Shown: positions 15,899 through 24,491 of the stretch, piece by piece | How positions within the stretch are numbered: position 1 is the stretch's first letter | Layout: each line of letters opens with the position of its first letter | Source of the DNA: Microbacterium candidum | GTDB taxonomy: Bacteria; Actinomycetota; Actinomycetes; Actinomycetales; Microbacteriaceae | DNA length: 64,000 nt | Direction: 5' to 3' | Assembly: GCF_030315975.1 (NCBI RefSeq) | Contig: NZ_JASXSZ010000006.1 | Span: 212,702 to 276,701 of the forward strand | Program-made: the position numbers and the translations under genes | Notes under the pieces: generated by a model | Database searches by the model: none | What the model was told of the DNA's origin: nothing | The model's input: the letters and a program-made list of their open reading frames with translations, nothing else

Positions 15899-16684
15899 GT
15901 GAGCACCACCTCTGAGAACACCGCTGAGAAGGCGCAGACCCTCGCGGGCCTGTACGCCGCCCCCGCCATCCTCCGTCTCGTGAACGTCTGGGACGTCGTG
16001 TCCGCCCGGGCGGTCGCCGCCCTGCCGGAGACGACCGCCATCGCGACGGCCGGTCATTCCATCGCCTCTTCGTTCGGCTACCCCGACGGCCAGATCCCGC
16101 GCGACCTCATGCTCGACATGGTCGGACGCATCGCCTCCGCGGTCGACCTCCCGGTCACGGCAGACCTCGACGACGGCTACGACGACGCCGGCGAGACCAC
16201 CCGCCGTGCGATCGGCGTCGGCGTCGTCGGCGCGAATGTCGAAGACCGCATCCGTCCGCTCGCCGAGTCGGTGGCCCGCGTCGAGGCCATCGTCCGCGCG
16301 GGGGAGGCCGAAGGCGTCCCGTTCGTCCTCAACGCACGCACGGATGCGTTCGTGCGCGCTCGCGACCGGGCCTTGGACGAGTCGCTGGCGGACGCGATCG
16401 AGCGCGGCCGCGCGTATCTGGATGCGGGCGCCACCGCTGTGTTCGTCCCCGGCATCCTGAACGAAGACCTGACGCGCGCGCTCGTGGCGGGCATCGGCCA
16501 CGGCAAGGTGAGCGTCATCGGATTCCCCGGCGCGCTGACCTCGACGGAATACGAAGCGCTCGGCGTCGCCCGCATCTCATACGGGCCGCTGCCGCAGCGG
16601 GTCGCGCTGACGGCGCTCCAGGATGTCGCGACGAGCATCTACGCAGGCGGGGTCATCCCGGAGGGCACGCGCGCGCTGAACTGA
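15899..16684 (+). CDS. isocitrate lyase/PEP mutase superfamily protein
   Basis: A 261-residue TIM barrel of the ICL/PEP mutase superfamily. Seen: LVNVWDVVSARAVAAL at the N-terminus, metal-binding DLDDGYDD (about residue 88) and GANVEDRI and VLNARTDAF further on. It lacks the KKCGH motif of true isocitrate lyase, so it is more likely a lyase of a small 2-methyl or oxalo-acid or of unknown substrate. Start: TAGCGT (15886-15891) ends 7 nt before the GTG, leaderless type. It is 42 bp from proS, which has its own promoter. Confidence 0.82.
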   Translation: MSTTSENTAEKAQTLAGLYAAPAILRLVNVWDVVSARAVAALPETTAIATAGHSIASSFGYPDGQIPRDLMLDMVGRIASAVDLPVTADLDDGYDDAGETTRRAIGVGVVGANVEDRIRPLAESVARVEAIVRAGEAEGVPFVLNARTDAFVRARDRALDESLADAIERGRAYLDAGATAVFVPGILNEDLTRALVAGIGHGKVSVIGFPGALTSTEYEALGVARISYGPLPQRVALTALQDVATSIYAGGVIPEGTRALN

Positions 16685-16726
16685 CGCATGAAAATGGCGG
16701 TCACCGCGCGTCAATAGACTTGACGC

Positions 16727-18481
16727 GTGGTGACCCGTCTCTCGAACTTCTTCCTCCGCACGCTCCGCGAAGACCCCGCCGACGCAGAGGTCACGAGCCA
16801 CAAGCTGCTCGTGCGCGCCGGCTACATCCGCCGCCAGGCCCCGGGCATCTTCGCCTGGCTGCCGCTGGGCCTGCGCGTCAAGGGGCGGCTCGAGACGATC
16901 ATCCGCGAGGAGATGACGGCGGCGGGCGCCCAGGAGGTCCACTTCCCGGCGCTCATGCCGCGCGATCCGTACGAGGCCACCGGCCGGTGGGAGGAGTACG
17001 GCGACGGGATCTTCCGCCTCAAGGACCGCAAGGATGCCGACTACCTCCTCGCACCGACGCACGAGGAGGCGTTCACCCTGCTCGTGAAGGACCTGTACTC
17101 GTCGTACAAGGACCTTCCGCTGACGATCTACCAGATCCAGGACAAATACCGCGACGAGGCGCGTCCCCGCGCCGGCCTCCTGCGCGGCCGCGAGTTCACG
17201 ATGAAGGACGCCTACTCGTTCGACTCGTCGGACGCCGGCCTCGACGCGAGCTACATGGCCCAGCGCGACGCGTATGAGCGGATCTTCCAGCGCCTCGGTC
17301 TCGAATACGTGATCGTGCAGGCGGACGCGGGCGCCATGGGCGGCTCGCGCAGCGAGGAGTTCCTGCACCCCACCGCCGTCGGCGAGGACACGTTCGTGCG
17401 TTCGGCGGGCGGCTACGCCGCCAACGTCGAGGCGTTCACGACGGTCGCGCCCGAGCCGATCGCCTTCGACGGGCTCCCGGCCCCCGTGATCTTCGACTCA
17501 CCCAACACGCCGACGATCGACACGCTCGTCGCGCACACCAACGCCGTTCTCGAGGGCGAGTACGGCGCGGGGGACACCCTGAAGAACGTCGTCCTCGCGC
17601 TCACACACCTCGACGGCACGCGCGAGCTCGTGATCGTCGGCGTCCCCGGCGACCGCGAGGTCGACGACAAGCGCGTCGAGGTCGCGTTCGCGCCCGCCGA
17701 GGTGGAGCCCGCCACCGCGGACGATTTCGAGAACAACCCGCTGCTCGTCAAGGGCTACATCGGTCCGTGGTCCGAGACCGGCGCGCTCCTCGGCGAGGAG
17801 TCGGCGACCGGCATCCGCTACTTCCTCGACCCGCGCGTCGTCGACGGCTCGAGCTGGATCACCGGCGCCAACATCGACGAGAAGCATGTGCACTCGCTCG
17901 TCGCGGGCCGCGACTTCGCCGCCGACGGCTTCGTCGAGGTCGCGAGCGTCCGCGAGGGCGACCCGGCGCCGGACGGCTCCGGCCCCGTCACGCTCGCGCG
18001 CGGCATGGAGATCGGCCATGTCTTCCAGCTCGGCCGCAAATACGCCGAGGCGCTCGGGCTCAAGGTCCTCGACGAGAACGGCAAGCAGGTCACCGTCACA
18101 ATGGGCTCGTACGGCATCGGCGTGACCCGCATCCTCGCGATCATCGCGGAGCTGAACAACGACGACAAGGGCCTCATCTGGCCGGCGTCCGTCGCGCCGT
18201 TCGACGTGCACGTCATCGCGACGGGCAAGGACGCGGTGGCCTTCGAGCTCGCCGAGTCGCTCTCCGCCGAGCTCGAGCAGTCGGGCCTCGACGTCCTCTA
18301 CGACGACCGGGCGAAGGTCTCGCCCGGCGTGAAGTTCGCGGACGCCGAGCTCGTGGGCGTGCCTCAGATCGTCATCGTCGGCCGCGCCGCCGCCGACGGC
18401 CAGGTCGAACTGTGGGACCGCCGCTCCGGCGACCGCGAGGTCGTCACGGTCGCCGAGGCCGTGGAGCGCCTCAGCCGCTGA
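16727..18481 (+). CDS. proS: prolyl-tRNA synthetase (bacterial type)
   Basis: A 584-residue class II synthetase charging tRNA(Pro). Motif 1/2 regions (RRQAPGIFAWLPLGLR, PTHEEAFT, YRDEARPRAGLLRGREFTMKDAYSF), an inserted YbaK-like editing domain at about 220-390, motif 3 (GSYGIGVTRILAIIAE) and the anticodon-binding C-terminus (APFDVHVIAT ... YDDRAKVSPGVKFADAELVG) are all seen. TAGACT (16715-16720) ends 6 nt before GTG 16727, so the mRNA is probably leaderless; a second GTG follows directly. In related genomes proS lies close to the nusA operon; here 5 kb of other genes intervene. Confidence 0.97.
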   Translation: MVTRLSNFFLRTLREDPADAEVTSHKLLVRAGYIRRQAPGIFAWLPLGLRVKGRLETIIREEMTAAGAQEVHFPALMPRDPYEATGRWEEYGDGIFRLKDRKDADYLLAPTHEEAFTLLVKDLYSSYKDLPLTIYQIQDKYRDEARPRAGLLRGREFTMKDAYSFDSSDAGLDASYMAQRDAYERIFQRLGLEYVIVQADAGAMGGSRSEEFLHPTAVGEDTFVRSAGGYAANVEAFTTVAPEPIAFDGLPAPVIFDSPNTPTIDTLVAHTNAVLEGEYGAGDTLKNVVLALTHLDGTRELVIVGVPGDREVDDKRVEVAFAPAEVEPATADDFENNPLLVKGYIGPWSETGALLGEESATGIRYFLDPRVVDGSSWITGANIDEKHVHSLVAGRDFAADGFVEVASVREGDPAPDGSGPVTLARGMEIGHVFQLGRKYAEALGLKVLDENGKQVTVTMGSYGIGVTRILAIIAELNNDDKGLIWPASVAPFDVHVIATGKDAVAFELAESLSAELEQSGLDVLYDDRAKVSPGVKFADAELVGVPQIVIVGRAAADGQVELWDRRSGDREVVTVAEAVERLSR

Positions 18482-18493
18482 GCGCGACGCCGC

Positions 18494-18560
18494 CACGGAT
18501 CAGGACATGTCGGGCGCGACGACGGATATGTCGCCGCCTCTCCGAATGTCCTGATCCGTG
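18494..18560. repeat. hairpin A of a twin-hairpin pair (caggacatg type)
   Basis: Perfect 15-bp arms, cacggatcaggacat and its complement, enclose a 37-nt centre containing ggatatgtcg. It begins 13 nt after the proS stop and may also serve as its terminator. The inner core CAGGACATG, 35 nt spacing, (A/C)ATGTCCTG is repeated as hairpin B at 18707-18759; between them lies a DUF559 gene remnant. Confidence 0.7.
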
Positions 18561-18572
18561 CCGCATGCGTCG

Positions 18573-18707
18573 TCACAGGGCGAGCGCGGTACCCGCCACG
18601 GCGCGGCCTGTTCGCCACTCGTGCCGGCGTGCGCGCACGATCTCGAGGATGAGAGCCGCGACGCGCGGCCAGTCATGCACGACGTCGCGATATGTGAGCC
18701 TGAGCAC
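18573..18707 (-). pseudogene. 3' remnant of a DUF559 (Vsr-like nuclease) gene
   Basis: About 44 codons reading VLRLTYRDVVHDWPRVAALI and ending EWRTGRAVAGTALAL, then a stop. This matches the last strand and helix of DUF559 proteins; the intact copy in this window (53673-54575) has VLRFDYYQVLFEWPVVLETV at the same place. Upstream of VLR the similarity stops exactly where hairpin B begins (18707), so everything encoding the N-terminal domain and the catalytic part has been lost. The rest of the 18482-18843 gap holds only the two hairpins. Confidence 0.6.
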
Positions 18708-18759
18708 AGGACATGCGGCGGGCGGACGACATATCCCGCACGAGCCGCACCATGTCCTG
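18707..18759. repeat. hairpin B of the twin-hairpin pair
   Basis: Caggacatg (18707-18715) and catgtcctg (18751-18759) separated by 35 nt, the same core and spacing as hairpin A. Its centre carries cgacatatcc, the inverse of hairpin A's ggatatgtcg. It abuts the truncated DUF559 remnant. Confidence 0.6.
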
Positions 18760-18843
18760 AACCGCGGCGTGGGCGACAAGAGTGGGCGGCGCGCAGCACC
18801 GTCCGTTCACCTTCCGGTGGGGGATTGGTGCCAGGGTGGGGAC

Positions 18844-19875
18844 ATGACCGAGACCGATCCGCTCGCCGCCCGCATCGACGGGCTGATGGATGCCGAGGGC
18901 ATCCGCTCGAACCGCAGCCTGGTGCGCCGCATCCTCACCACAGGCGTCGAACTGGGCCGCGACGGGACCGATCGGCTCGACCTCAAGATCACGGCCGCCG
19001 CCGTCGAGGAGATGCGCAGCGCCTTCCGGCTGTTCGCCCCCTGGGACGGCGCTCCGAAGGTGACGGTCTTCGGCTCGGCACGCACGAAGGAGCACGACCC
19101 CCTCTATGCCCAGGCGGAGCAGGTTGCGGCATCCCTCGCCCAGCAGGGCTGGATGGTGGTGACGGGTGCGGGCCCCGGCATCATGCAGGCGGCCGCCGAG
19201 GGCGCGGGGCCGGAGCTGTCGATCGGCGTGTCCATCCGCCTGCCGTTCGAGGAGAAGCCCAACCCGATCGTGGCGGCAGACCCGAACCACGTGTCGATGA
19301 AGTACTTCTTCACGCGCAAGCTCATGCTGATGAAGGAGTCGCGCGGTTTCGTGAGCCTGCCCGGCGGGTTCGGCACGCTCGACGAGACGTTCGAGCTGCT
19401 GACGCTGCAGCAGACCGGCAAGGCGGAGCCGGTGCCGATCGTCCTCCTCGACCGCCCCGGTGGCACCTATTGGGACGGTCTGCGCCGCTACATCGACGCC
19501 GAGCTCATCCCCGCGGGCCTGATCGCCGAGGACGACCTCGAGCGCGTCCTCATCACCGACTCGGTGGAGGCCGCGGTCGCCGAGATCACCGGGTTCTGGC
19601 GAAACTACGACTCGCTGCGGTGGGTGGGGACGACGCTCGTGATCCGGATGAAGTCGCGGCCGACGGATGCGGAGATCCTCACCCTCGACGAGCGCTTCCG
19701 CTACCTCGTGGCATCCGGTTCGATCCACCGCACCGAACCGTTGCCGCCCGAGGTCGCCGACGGCGACGCGCTCCACCTCCCGCGCATCGCGCTCACGCTC
19801 GATCAGTTCAAGGTCGGCGACTTGTTCCGGCTGATCAGCGCCGTGAACGCGCTGGCGTCGGGGCCGCGTCTCTGA
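18844..19875 (+). CDS. LOG family protein
   Basis: A 343-residue protein with a lysine decarboxylase-like (LOG) Rossmann domain at about 75-265. Motifs: VTVFGSARTKEHDPLY, MVVTGAGPGIMQAAAEGA and the family signature PGGFGTLDETFE. LOG enzymes hydrolyse nucleoside 5'-monophosphates (cytokinin ribotides in plants) to free base and ribose 5-phosphate. This protein is longer than the usual 190-220, with about 70 extra residues in front and 75 behind, the longer actinobacterial form whose substrate is unknown. The ATG at 18844 follows GGTGGGGAC. It stands alone, convergent with the sedolisin gene. Confidence 0.83.
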   Translation: MTETDPLAARIDGLMDAEGIRSNRSLVRRILTTGVELGRDGTDRLDLKITAAAVEEMRSAFRLFAPWDGAPKVTVFGSARTKEHDPLYAQAEQVAASLAQQGWMVVTGAGPGIMQAAAEGAGPELSIGVSIRLPFEEKPNPIVAADPNHVSMKYFFTRKLMLMKESRGFVSLPGGFGTLDETFELLTLQQTGKAEPVPIVLLDRPGGTYWDGLRRYIDAELIPAGLIAEDDLERVLITDSVEAAVAEITGFWRNYDSLRWVGTTLVIRMKSRPTDAEILTLDERFRYLVASGSIHRTEPLPPEVADGDALHLPRIALTLDQFKVGDLFRLISAVNALASGPRL

Positions 19876-19890
19876 CGTTCATCCGGGCGC

Positions 19891-21531
19891 TCAGCCCTTC
19901 GGATGGTGGCCGCCGTGCTTGTGACCTCCGTGGCCCTTGCCGCCGTGGCTCCCGCCGGTCGAACCGCCGCCGGTCGAACCGCCGCCCGTGGCCGCCCCGC
20001 CGAGCACGGTCAGCAGGGAGGCTCCGACGGGGGAGCCGAGCCCGGTGCACGCATCCCATCCGGGCTTCGCGCCGAACGCGCCGTTCGAACCCGACGTGAT
20101 GTCGCGGAATCCCGGCGCGGTGGCCGATCCGGTCGCGCCCGCGTAGAGCTTGGGCTGGATGAGACCCGTGCGCGTGCCGGTGGCCTGCACGAGCCGCGCG
20201 ACGAGCGCGGCCCAGAGCGGAGCGACGGCGCTCGTGCCGCCGATCACGAGGTCGGACCCGTCGACGCGCACCTTGTAGCCGGTCTGCGGGTCGGCATCGC
20301 CGGCGACATCCGGGACACCGCGCCCCGTCGTCCCACCGGCGTTCGTCGGCACGCCGACAGCGCTCTGCCACGAGGGGATCGGGAAGACATCGCTCACCCC
20401 GCCGCCCGTGGCGCCGCCCGTCGACCCGTCGTTCCACACGGTCTCCGAGGAGATCGTCGACCCCGACCCGTGCAGGGTCGTGCCGCCGCACGCGAGGACG
20501 TGGGGGCTGGATGCGGGGAAGTCGGCGTGGGCCGTGGCGTCGATCGCACCGTCGCCGCTGCCGTTGTCGCCCGCGGCGGCGGTCACCGTCACACCCATGC
20601 CCGCGGCATCCACGAAGGCGCTGTCCATGGCCGTGCGCGCCTGCGCGGTCCACGCGTCCTCGCTCTGTCCCCAGCTGATGCTGATCGCGTCCGGGGTCGG
20701 CGTCGCGTGCGCCGCGGTGGTGACGGCGTCGAGGAAGCCGGCGTCCGTGTTGGGCGCGAAGTAGACGATGATGTGCGCGCCCGGCGCGAGGGCGCCGACG
20801 ACTTCGATGTCGAGCAGCACTTCGCCGTCCGCGCCGTTCGGATCCTGACCGGGCACGTTGGACGCGCCGTCGACCCCGACCGCGGTCACGGTCGGCGTGG
20901 GGATGCCGAGCCCCGAGAAGTACGCGTCGAGGTCGGCCTGCGCGAAACCTCCGCCGAGCTCGATGATTGCCACGGTGCGACCGGTGCCGTCGGTGCCCGG
21001 CGGGAACTGGTACATCGCACCGACCTGCACCGGCGTGTAGCTGACTGCGGCCGCAGCCGCGGGTAAGACGCGGAAGTGCGCCTCGGCCTGCGGGCGGTCG
21101 TCGAGTCCGAGGACCGCGGTGACCCTGCCGTGCAGATCCGCGGGGAGGGACAGCGGGCCGGTGCGCTGACGGAACGTGCCGGTGCCGTCGGCAACGACCT
21201 GGAGATCGGCGCCGAACAGGCGCTGCACGACACTCGCCGTACCGCGGATGCGCATGAGCCGACCGCCGAGGTCGACGCTCACCACCTGCGCTCCCGCGGC
21301 CTCGACCGCTGCCGCGACCGCATCCGCGTCGGCTTGGTCGGCGCCGTAGAGGCGAGCGAACTCGTCGCTCGGGATCGGATGCTCCAGGACTTCGGCGGGG
21401 ACCTCCGCCTTGCGCCGCAGCACGAGGGTCGCATCGATCTGCTGATCCGCGGGCACCGCGCCTTGCGCTGAGGTGCCGGCGATCGGCTCGCGTTCACTGC
21501 CGGGGAGTGGTCCGTGCATCTCGGGGCTCAT
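19891..21531 (-). CDS. S53 family peptidase (sedolisin/kumamolisin type)
   Basis: A 546-residue serine-carboxyl peptidase. Residues 35-165 are the pro-domain (RLYGADQADADAVAAAVEAA, VVQRLFGADLQ); the catalytic domain begins near SYTPVQVGAMYQFP. Catalytic Glu/Asp are in ADGEVLLDIEVVGALAPGA, the oxyanion Asp in TAAAGDNGSGD and the Ser in IGGTSAVAPLWAAL; the calcium site is FRDITSGSNG. Such enzymes are acid-active endopeptidases. Two oddities: no signal peptide is visible at the N-terminus, and the last 36 residues are Gly/His/Lys-rich (HGGKGHGGHKHGGHH), a likely metal-binding tail. Upstream ATG at 21531 is the first in frame. Confidence 0.88.
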   Translation of the reverse strand: MSPEMHGPLPGSEREPIAGTSAQGAVPADQQIDATLVLRRKAEVPAEVLEHPIPSDEFARLYGADQADADAVAAAVEAAGAQVVSVDLGGRLMRIRGTASVVQRLFGADLQVVADGTGTFRQRTGPLSLPADLHGRVTAVLGLDDRPQAEAHFRVLPAAAAAVSYTPVQVGAMYQFPPGTDGTGRTVAIIELGGGFAQADLDAYFSGLGIPTPTVTAVGVDGASNVPGQDPNGADGEVLLDIEVVGALAPGAHIIVYFAPNTDAGFLDAVTTAAHATPTPDAISISWGQSEDAWTAQARTAMDSAFVDAAGMGVTVTAAAGDNGSGDGAIDATAHADFPASSPHVLACGGTTLHGSGSTISSETVWNDGSTGGATGGGVSDVFPIPSWQSAVGVPTNAGGTTGRGVPDVAGDADPQTGYKVRVDGSDLVIGGTSAVAPLWAALVARLVQATGTRTGLIQPKLYAGATGSATAPGFRDITSGSNGAFGAKPGWDACTGLGSPVGASLLTVLGGAATGGGSTGGGSTGGSHGGKGHGGHKHGGHHPKG

Positions 21532-21604
21532 ACCTCCGGCCTACACCCGGGTGCGGACACTCGGAAGTCCCCTCGACGCGCTGCAGCGTCCTCGCTATGC
21601 TCGC

Positions 21605-22708
21605 CTACCTCGGCGCCGTCGGCAGCCGCCGTTCGAGGATCACCCGTTCCACGGCGTCCGCCGCGACACCCGCCCCGTCGACGGAGCGGAAGCGGTCGCC
21701 GATGCGCATGGCGGCGGCCCGGTACGTCTGGTCCGCGAGAACGCGCCCCGCCGACGCCGCGATGTCGTCTGCGGTGGCGGTGCGCTTGAGCAGGACGCCC
21801 GCTCCCGCGTCGGCGACCGACCTCGCGACCATGGGCTGATCGAGCAGAGGATGCATCGGCATGAGGACAAGCGGGACGCCGTGCGCCAGCGCACGGGAGG
21901 TCGTCGACAGCCCGCCGTGCCCGATCACGAGGGAAGCGTGCGGGAACAGATCGTCGTGCGGCACGCGGCCGCGGATCTCGACGTTCGGGGGAGCGACCAG
22001 CGCTTCGACGTCGAGTCCGCCGAGCGTCACGATGCCCTGCACGTCGAGACTCCCGAGCGCGCGCACGATCTCCCTGTACGCATCCGCCTGGCCGGGCAGC
22101 TCCATCGTCGACAGGCTCGCGACGACGAGCGGTGGATGCTGCGCCGTCGCGGCCGTGCCGCGTTCCGTGCTGCCCGTCCACACGGTGCCGTCGGCGGGCG
22201 CGGAGGGATCGAGCTCGGCATCGCACAGGACGAGGCGGAGGTCTGCGGCATCCCACGATCGACGCGGTCCGCGTCCCCGCAGCGCGGCCAGCATGCCCAC
22301 GGGTCCGCGCGCGAGGTTCTTCGTCCAGTAGTCGAGGTAGGTGTGGAACAGGACGACCGCGCGGAAGCCCGCCTCGCGCGCCCCGCGCGCACAGCCGGCC
22401 AGGAGACAGTCGACGAGCACGACATCGGGTCGGAGCACGGCGAGCTGTCGCAGGACCGATTCCTCGAGTGCCCGGTCGCTGACGAGGCGCACCGCCTGCG
22501 CGGTGGTCTGCGCGACCGAACGGGCGACTCCCGGCGTCCAGAACCCCAGCTCGGTCAGCTCGGTGGACGGAGCGTCGAACTGCGCGGCGGTGGCGGCGTC
22601 CGCCAGCACATGCAGGTCATGCCCGCGCGCGCTCAGCTCCGTCGCGATGCGCACGAGCGGCGGGATGTTGCCGCCCCCGGCGAAGGTGATGACCGCGATG
22701 CGTGCCAT
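21605..22708 (-). CDS. MGT-type glycosyltransferase (GT1 family)
   Basis: A 367-residue GT-B glycosyltransferase of the macrolide/UDP-glucuronosyl transferase class. N-terminal IAVITFAGGGNIPPLVRIA is the family start; the nucleotide-sugar site is seen as GRVPHDDLFPHASLVIGHGGLSTTSRALAHGVPLVLMP. It may glycosylate a small molecule such as a macrolide or a lipid. GAGGAGGAGCC precedes the ATG. It lies 15 bp after the TetR gene on the same strand, so the regulator and the transferase form one transcription unit, a common arrangement for inducible drug inactivation. Confidence 0.82.
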   Translation of the reverse strand: MARIAVITFAGGGNIPPLVRIATELSARGHDLHVLADAATAAQFDAPSTELTELGFWTPGVARSVAQTTAQAVRLVSDRALEESVLRQLAVLRPDVVLVDCLLAGCARGAREAGFRAVVLFHTYLDYWTKNLARGPVGMLAALRGRGPRRSWDAADLRLVLCDAELDPSAPADGTVWTGSTERGTAATAQHPPLVVASLSTMELPGQADAYREIVRALGSLDVQGIVTLGGLDVEALVAPPNVEIRGRVPHDDLFPHASLVIGHGGLSTTSRALAHGVPLVLMPMHPLLDQPMVARSVADAGAGVLLKRTATADDIAASAGRVLADQTYRAAAMRIGDRFRSVDGAGVAADAVERVILERRLPTAPR

Positions 22709-22723
22709 GGCTCCTCCTCGAGC

Positions 22724-23317
22724 TCAGAGCGTGTCCAGGACGGCCTGCACGAGCCGTCGCATGCGCTGCAGCGTGCGATCCCGGGACAGAGCTCGGTCCA
22801 GCCGCAGCAGCTTGTAGCAGTACAGATCCGTCGCGACGACGAGGAGATCCGTCGCCTCGTCGCGATCGGCCGCGTCATCCAGGGCATGCGCGAACACCCG
22901 CTCCACCCAGTCGCGGTGCAGGGCCTTGCCGCCCGCCGTGACCTCGGCGGCGATGGGCTCCCAGCTCTCCTGTCCGAGCAGCAGCAGCGTCATCGTGCTC
23001 GTGCGCTCGTAGTGGTCGACGAGGGCGGCGAGCGACGCGTCCACGTCGTCCGGAGTGATCGTGCGCTCGGCGACGACCGCATCGCGGCCGAACTCGAGCC
23101 CGGCGGCGAACAGCCCATCGCGGCTGCCGAAGTTGCGCAGCACCGTCTGCACGGTCACGCCGGCCCGATCGGCGACGCGGGGGAGCGTGACCGCCGCGAG
23201 CGGGATCTCCGCGACGAGCGCCGTGAGGGCGTCGAGGATGCGGACGCGCGTCTGCGCCGCCTGTTCGGCGCGCAGGGTCATGTCGTACTCGCGAGGTGTA
23301 TTCATGTCAACGCTCAT
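22724..23317 (-). CDS. TetR family regulator
   Basis: A 197-residue repressor. The helix-turn-helix is at about 25-70 (RVRILDALTALVAEIPLAAV, VADRAGVTVQTVLRNFGSRDGLF); the rest is a helical ligand domain. ATG 23317 and ATG 23305 are both possible; a consensus -35 TTGACA (23339-23344, minus strand) and TTCAAT 17 bp later would favour 23305. It is co-transcribed with the glycosyltransferase, and a 28-bp imperfect palindrome overlaps its promoter and start, so it probably represses itself and that gene. Confidence 0.85.
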   Translation of the reverse strand: MSVDMNTPREYDMTLRAEQAAQTRVRILDALTALVAEIPLAAVTLPRVADRAGVTVQTVLRNFGSRDGLFAAGLEFGRDAVVAERTITPDDVDASLAALVDHYERTSTMTLLLLGQESWEPIAAEVTAGGKALHRDWVERVFAHALDDAADRDEATDLLVVATDLYCYKLLRLDRALSRDRTLQRMRRLVQAVLDTL

Positions 23318-23344
23318 TGAAACGGATTATGGATTCCATGTCAA
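23317..23344. promoter_or_regulatory. 28-bp imperfect palindrome, likely TetR operator
   Basis: The sequence reads TTGANANGGANT ... ANTCCNTNTCAA in both directions and includes the -35-like TTGACA on the minus strand. It overlaps the TetR gene's start codon and promoter, where an autorepressor would bind. The match to the TetR protein is inferred from position only. Confidence 0.5.
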
Positions 23345-23417
23345 GACCCACTCACATGGATCTGCGGTCGGCATCCTCTCAGCACTGCGCGCGCCGGCAT
23401 CCGGTAATCTCGTAAGG

Positions 23418-23453
23418 ATGCCGCGCGCCAACGCGCCGGCGAGAGCTGAATAG
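23418..23453 (+). CDS. 11-codon upstream ORF of nusA (MPRANAPARAE)
   Basis: ATG at 23418 lies 7 nt after a -10-like TAATCT (23405-23410), so it could be the first codon of a leaderless transcript. Eleven sense codons end in TAG at 23451-23453; that stop runs into GGGAGG, the nusA ribosome site, 10 nt before the nusA ATG. The peptide is Ala/Arg/Pro-rich. Real translation and a coupling role are inference. Confidence 0.35.
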   Translation: MPRANAPARAE

Positions 23454-23463
23454 GGAGGCCCCG

Positions 23464-24453
23464 ATGGACATCGATCTCGCACTTCTCAGGACGATCGAGC
23501 GTGAGAAGGAGATCCCCTTCGACGAGCTCGTCCACATCATCGAGCAGGCCATCCTGACCGCCTACGCGAAGAACTCGTCGCCCACCGGAGAACTCCCCTC
23601 GGGCGCCCGCGCGCAGCTCGACCGCAAGAGCGGTCACGTCGCGATCTTCCTCCCGCTCGTCGACGACGAGGGCGTCGTGATCGGCGAAGAGGAGCAGACC
23701 CCCGACGACTTCGGCCGCATCGCCGCCTTCGCTGCGAAGCAGGTCATCAGCCAGCGTCTGCGCGACATCGCCGACGACGCCGTGCTGGGCGAGTTCCGCG
23801 GCAAGGAGGGCGACATCGTCGCCGGCGTGGTGCAGCAGGGCCCGAACCCGCGCATGGTGCACGTCGACCTCGGCTCGGTCGAGGCTATCCTGCCCCCCGA
23901 GGAGCAGGTCCCCGGCGAGGAGTACACGCACGGCTCGCGCATCCGCGTGTACGTCACATCGGTCGCCAAGGGCACGAAGGGCCCGTCGATCACCGTGTCG
24001 CGCACGCATCCCGGGCTCGTCCGCAAGCTGTTCGCGCTCGAGGTGCCGGAGATCGCGAACGGTCTCGTCGAGATCGTGTCACTGGCCCGTGAGGCGGGTC
24101 ACCGCACCAAGATCGCGGTGAAGGCGAACGACCCGTCGATCAACGCGAAGGGCGCCTGCATCGGCGAGCTCGGCCGCCGTGTCCGCGCCGTCACGGAGGA
24201 GCTCAGCGGCGAGAAGATCGACATCGTCGACTACGACCCGGAGCTCGCGAAGTTCGTCGCCAACGCGCTGTCGCCGGCGAAGGTCACCTCGAGCTTCGTG
24301 CTCGACTCGAACATCAAGGCCGTCCGGGCGCTCGTGCCCGACTACCAGCTGTCCCTCGCGATCGGCAAGGAAGGGCAGAACGCCCGTCTCGCCGCCAAGC
24401 TGACCGGCGCGAAGATCGACATCCAGCCCGACAGCGTCCTCGAGGGCGACTGA
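23464..24453 (+). CDS. nusA: transcription termination/antitermination factor NusA
   Basis: A 329-residue factor that binds RNA polymerase and modulates pausing and termination. N-terminal polymerase-binding domain (DIDLALLRTIEREKEIPFDE), S1 domain at about 130-200 (GDIVAGVVQQGPNPRMVHVD), KH1 and KH2 (NGLVEIVSLAREAGHRTKIA, YQLSLAIGKEGQNARLAAKL). It lacks the acidic repeats of E. coli NusA, as is usual in Actinobacteria. GGGAGG lies before the ATG. It leads the nusA-ylxR-infB-rbfA operon; rimP, commonly directly upstream, is not in this window. Confidence 0.96.
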   Translation: MDIDLALLRTIEREKEIPFDELVHIIEQAILTAYAKNSSPTGELPSGARAQLDRKSGHVAIFLPLVDDEGVVIGEEEQTPDDFGRIAAFAAKQVISQRLRDIADDAVLGEFRGKEGDIVAGVVQQGPNPRMVHVDLGSVEAILPPEEQVPGEEYTHGSRIRVYVTSVAKGTKGPSITVSRTHPGLVRKLFALEVPEIANGLVEIVSLAREAGHRTKIAVKANDPSINAKGACIGELGRRVRAVTEELSGEKIDIVDYDPELAKFVANALSPAKVTSSFVLDSNIKAVRALVPDYQLSLAIGKEGQNARLAAKLTGAKIDIQPDSVLEGD

Positions 24454-24491
24454 GCGTCGCGCGCGGAAGTCGCCCAGTTTCAAGGTGTAAC

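Noticed and set aside
18482..18843. tRNA gene in the gap after proS
   Set aside because: No acceptor stem, T-loop or anticodon arm could be drawn; the palindromes are too long and the centre does not fold as a cloverleaf.
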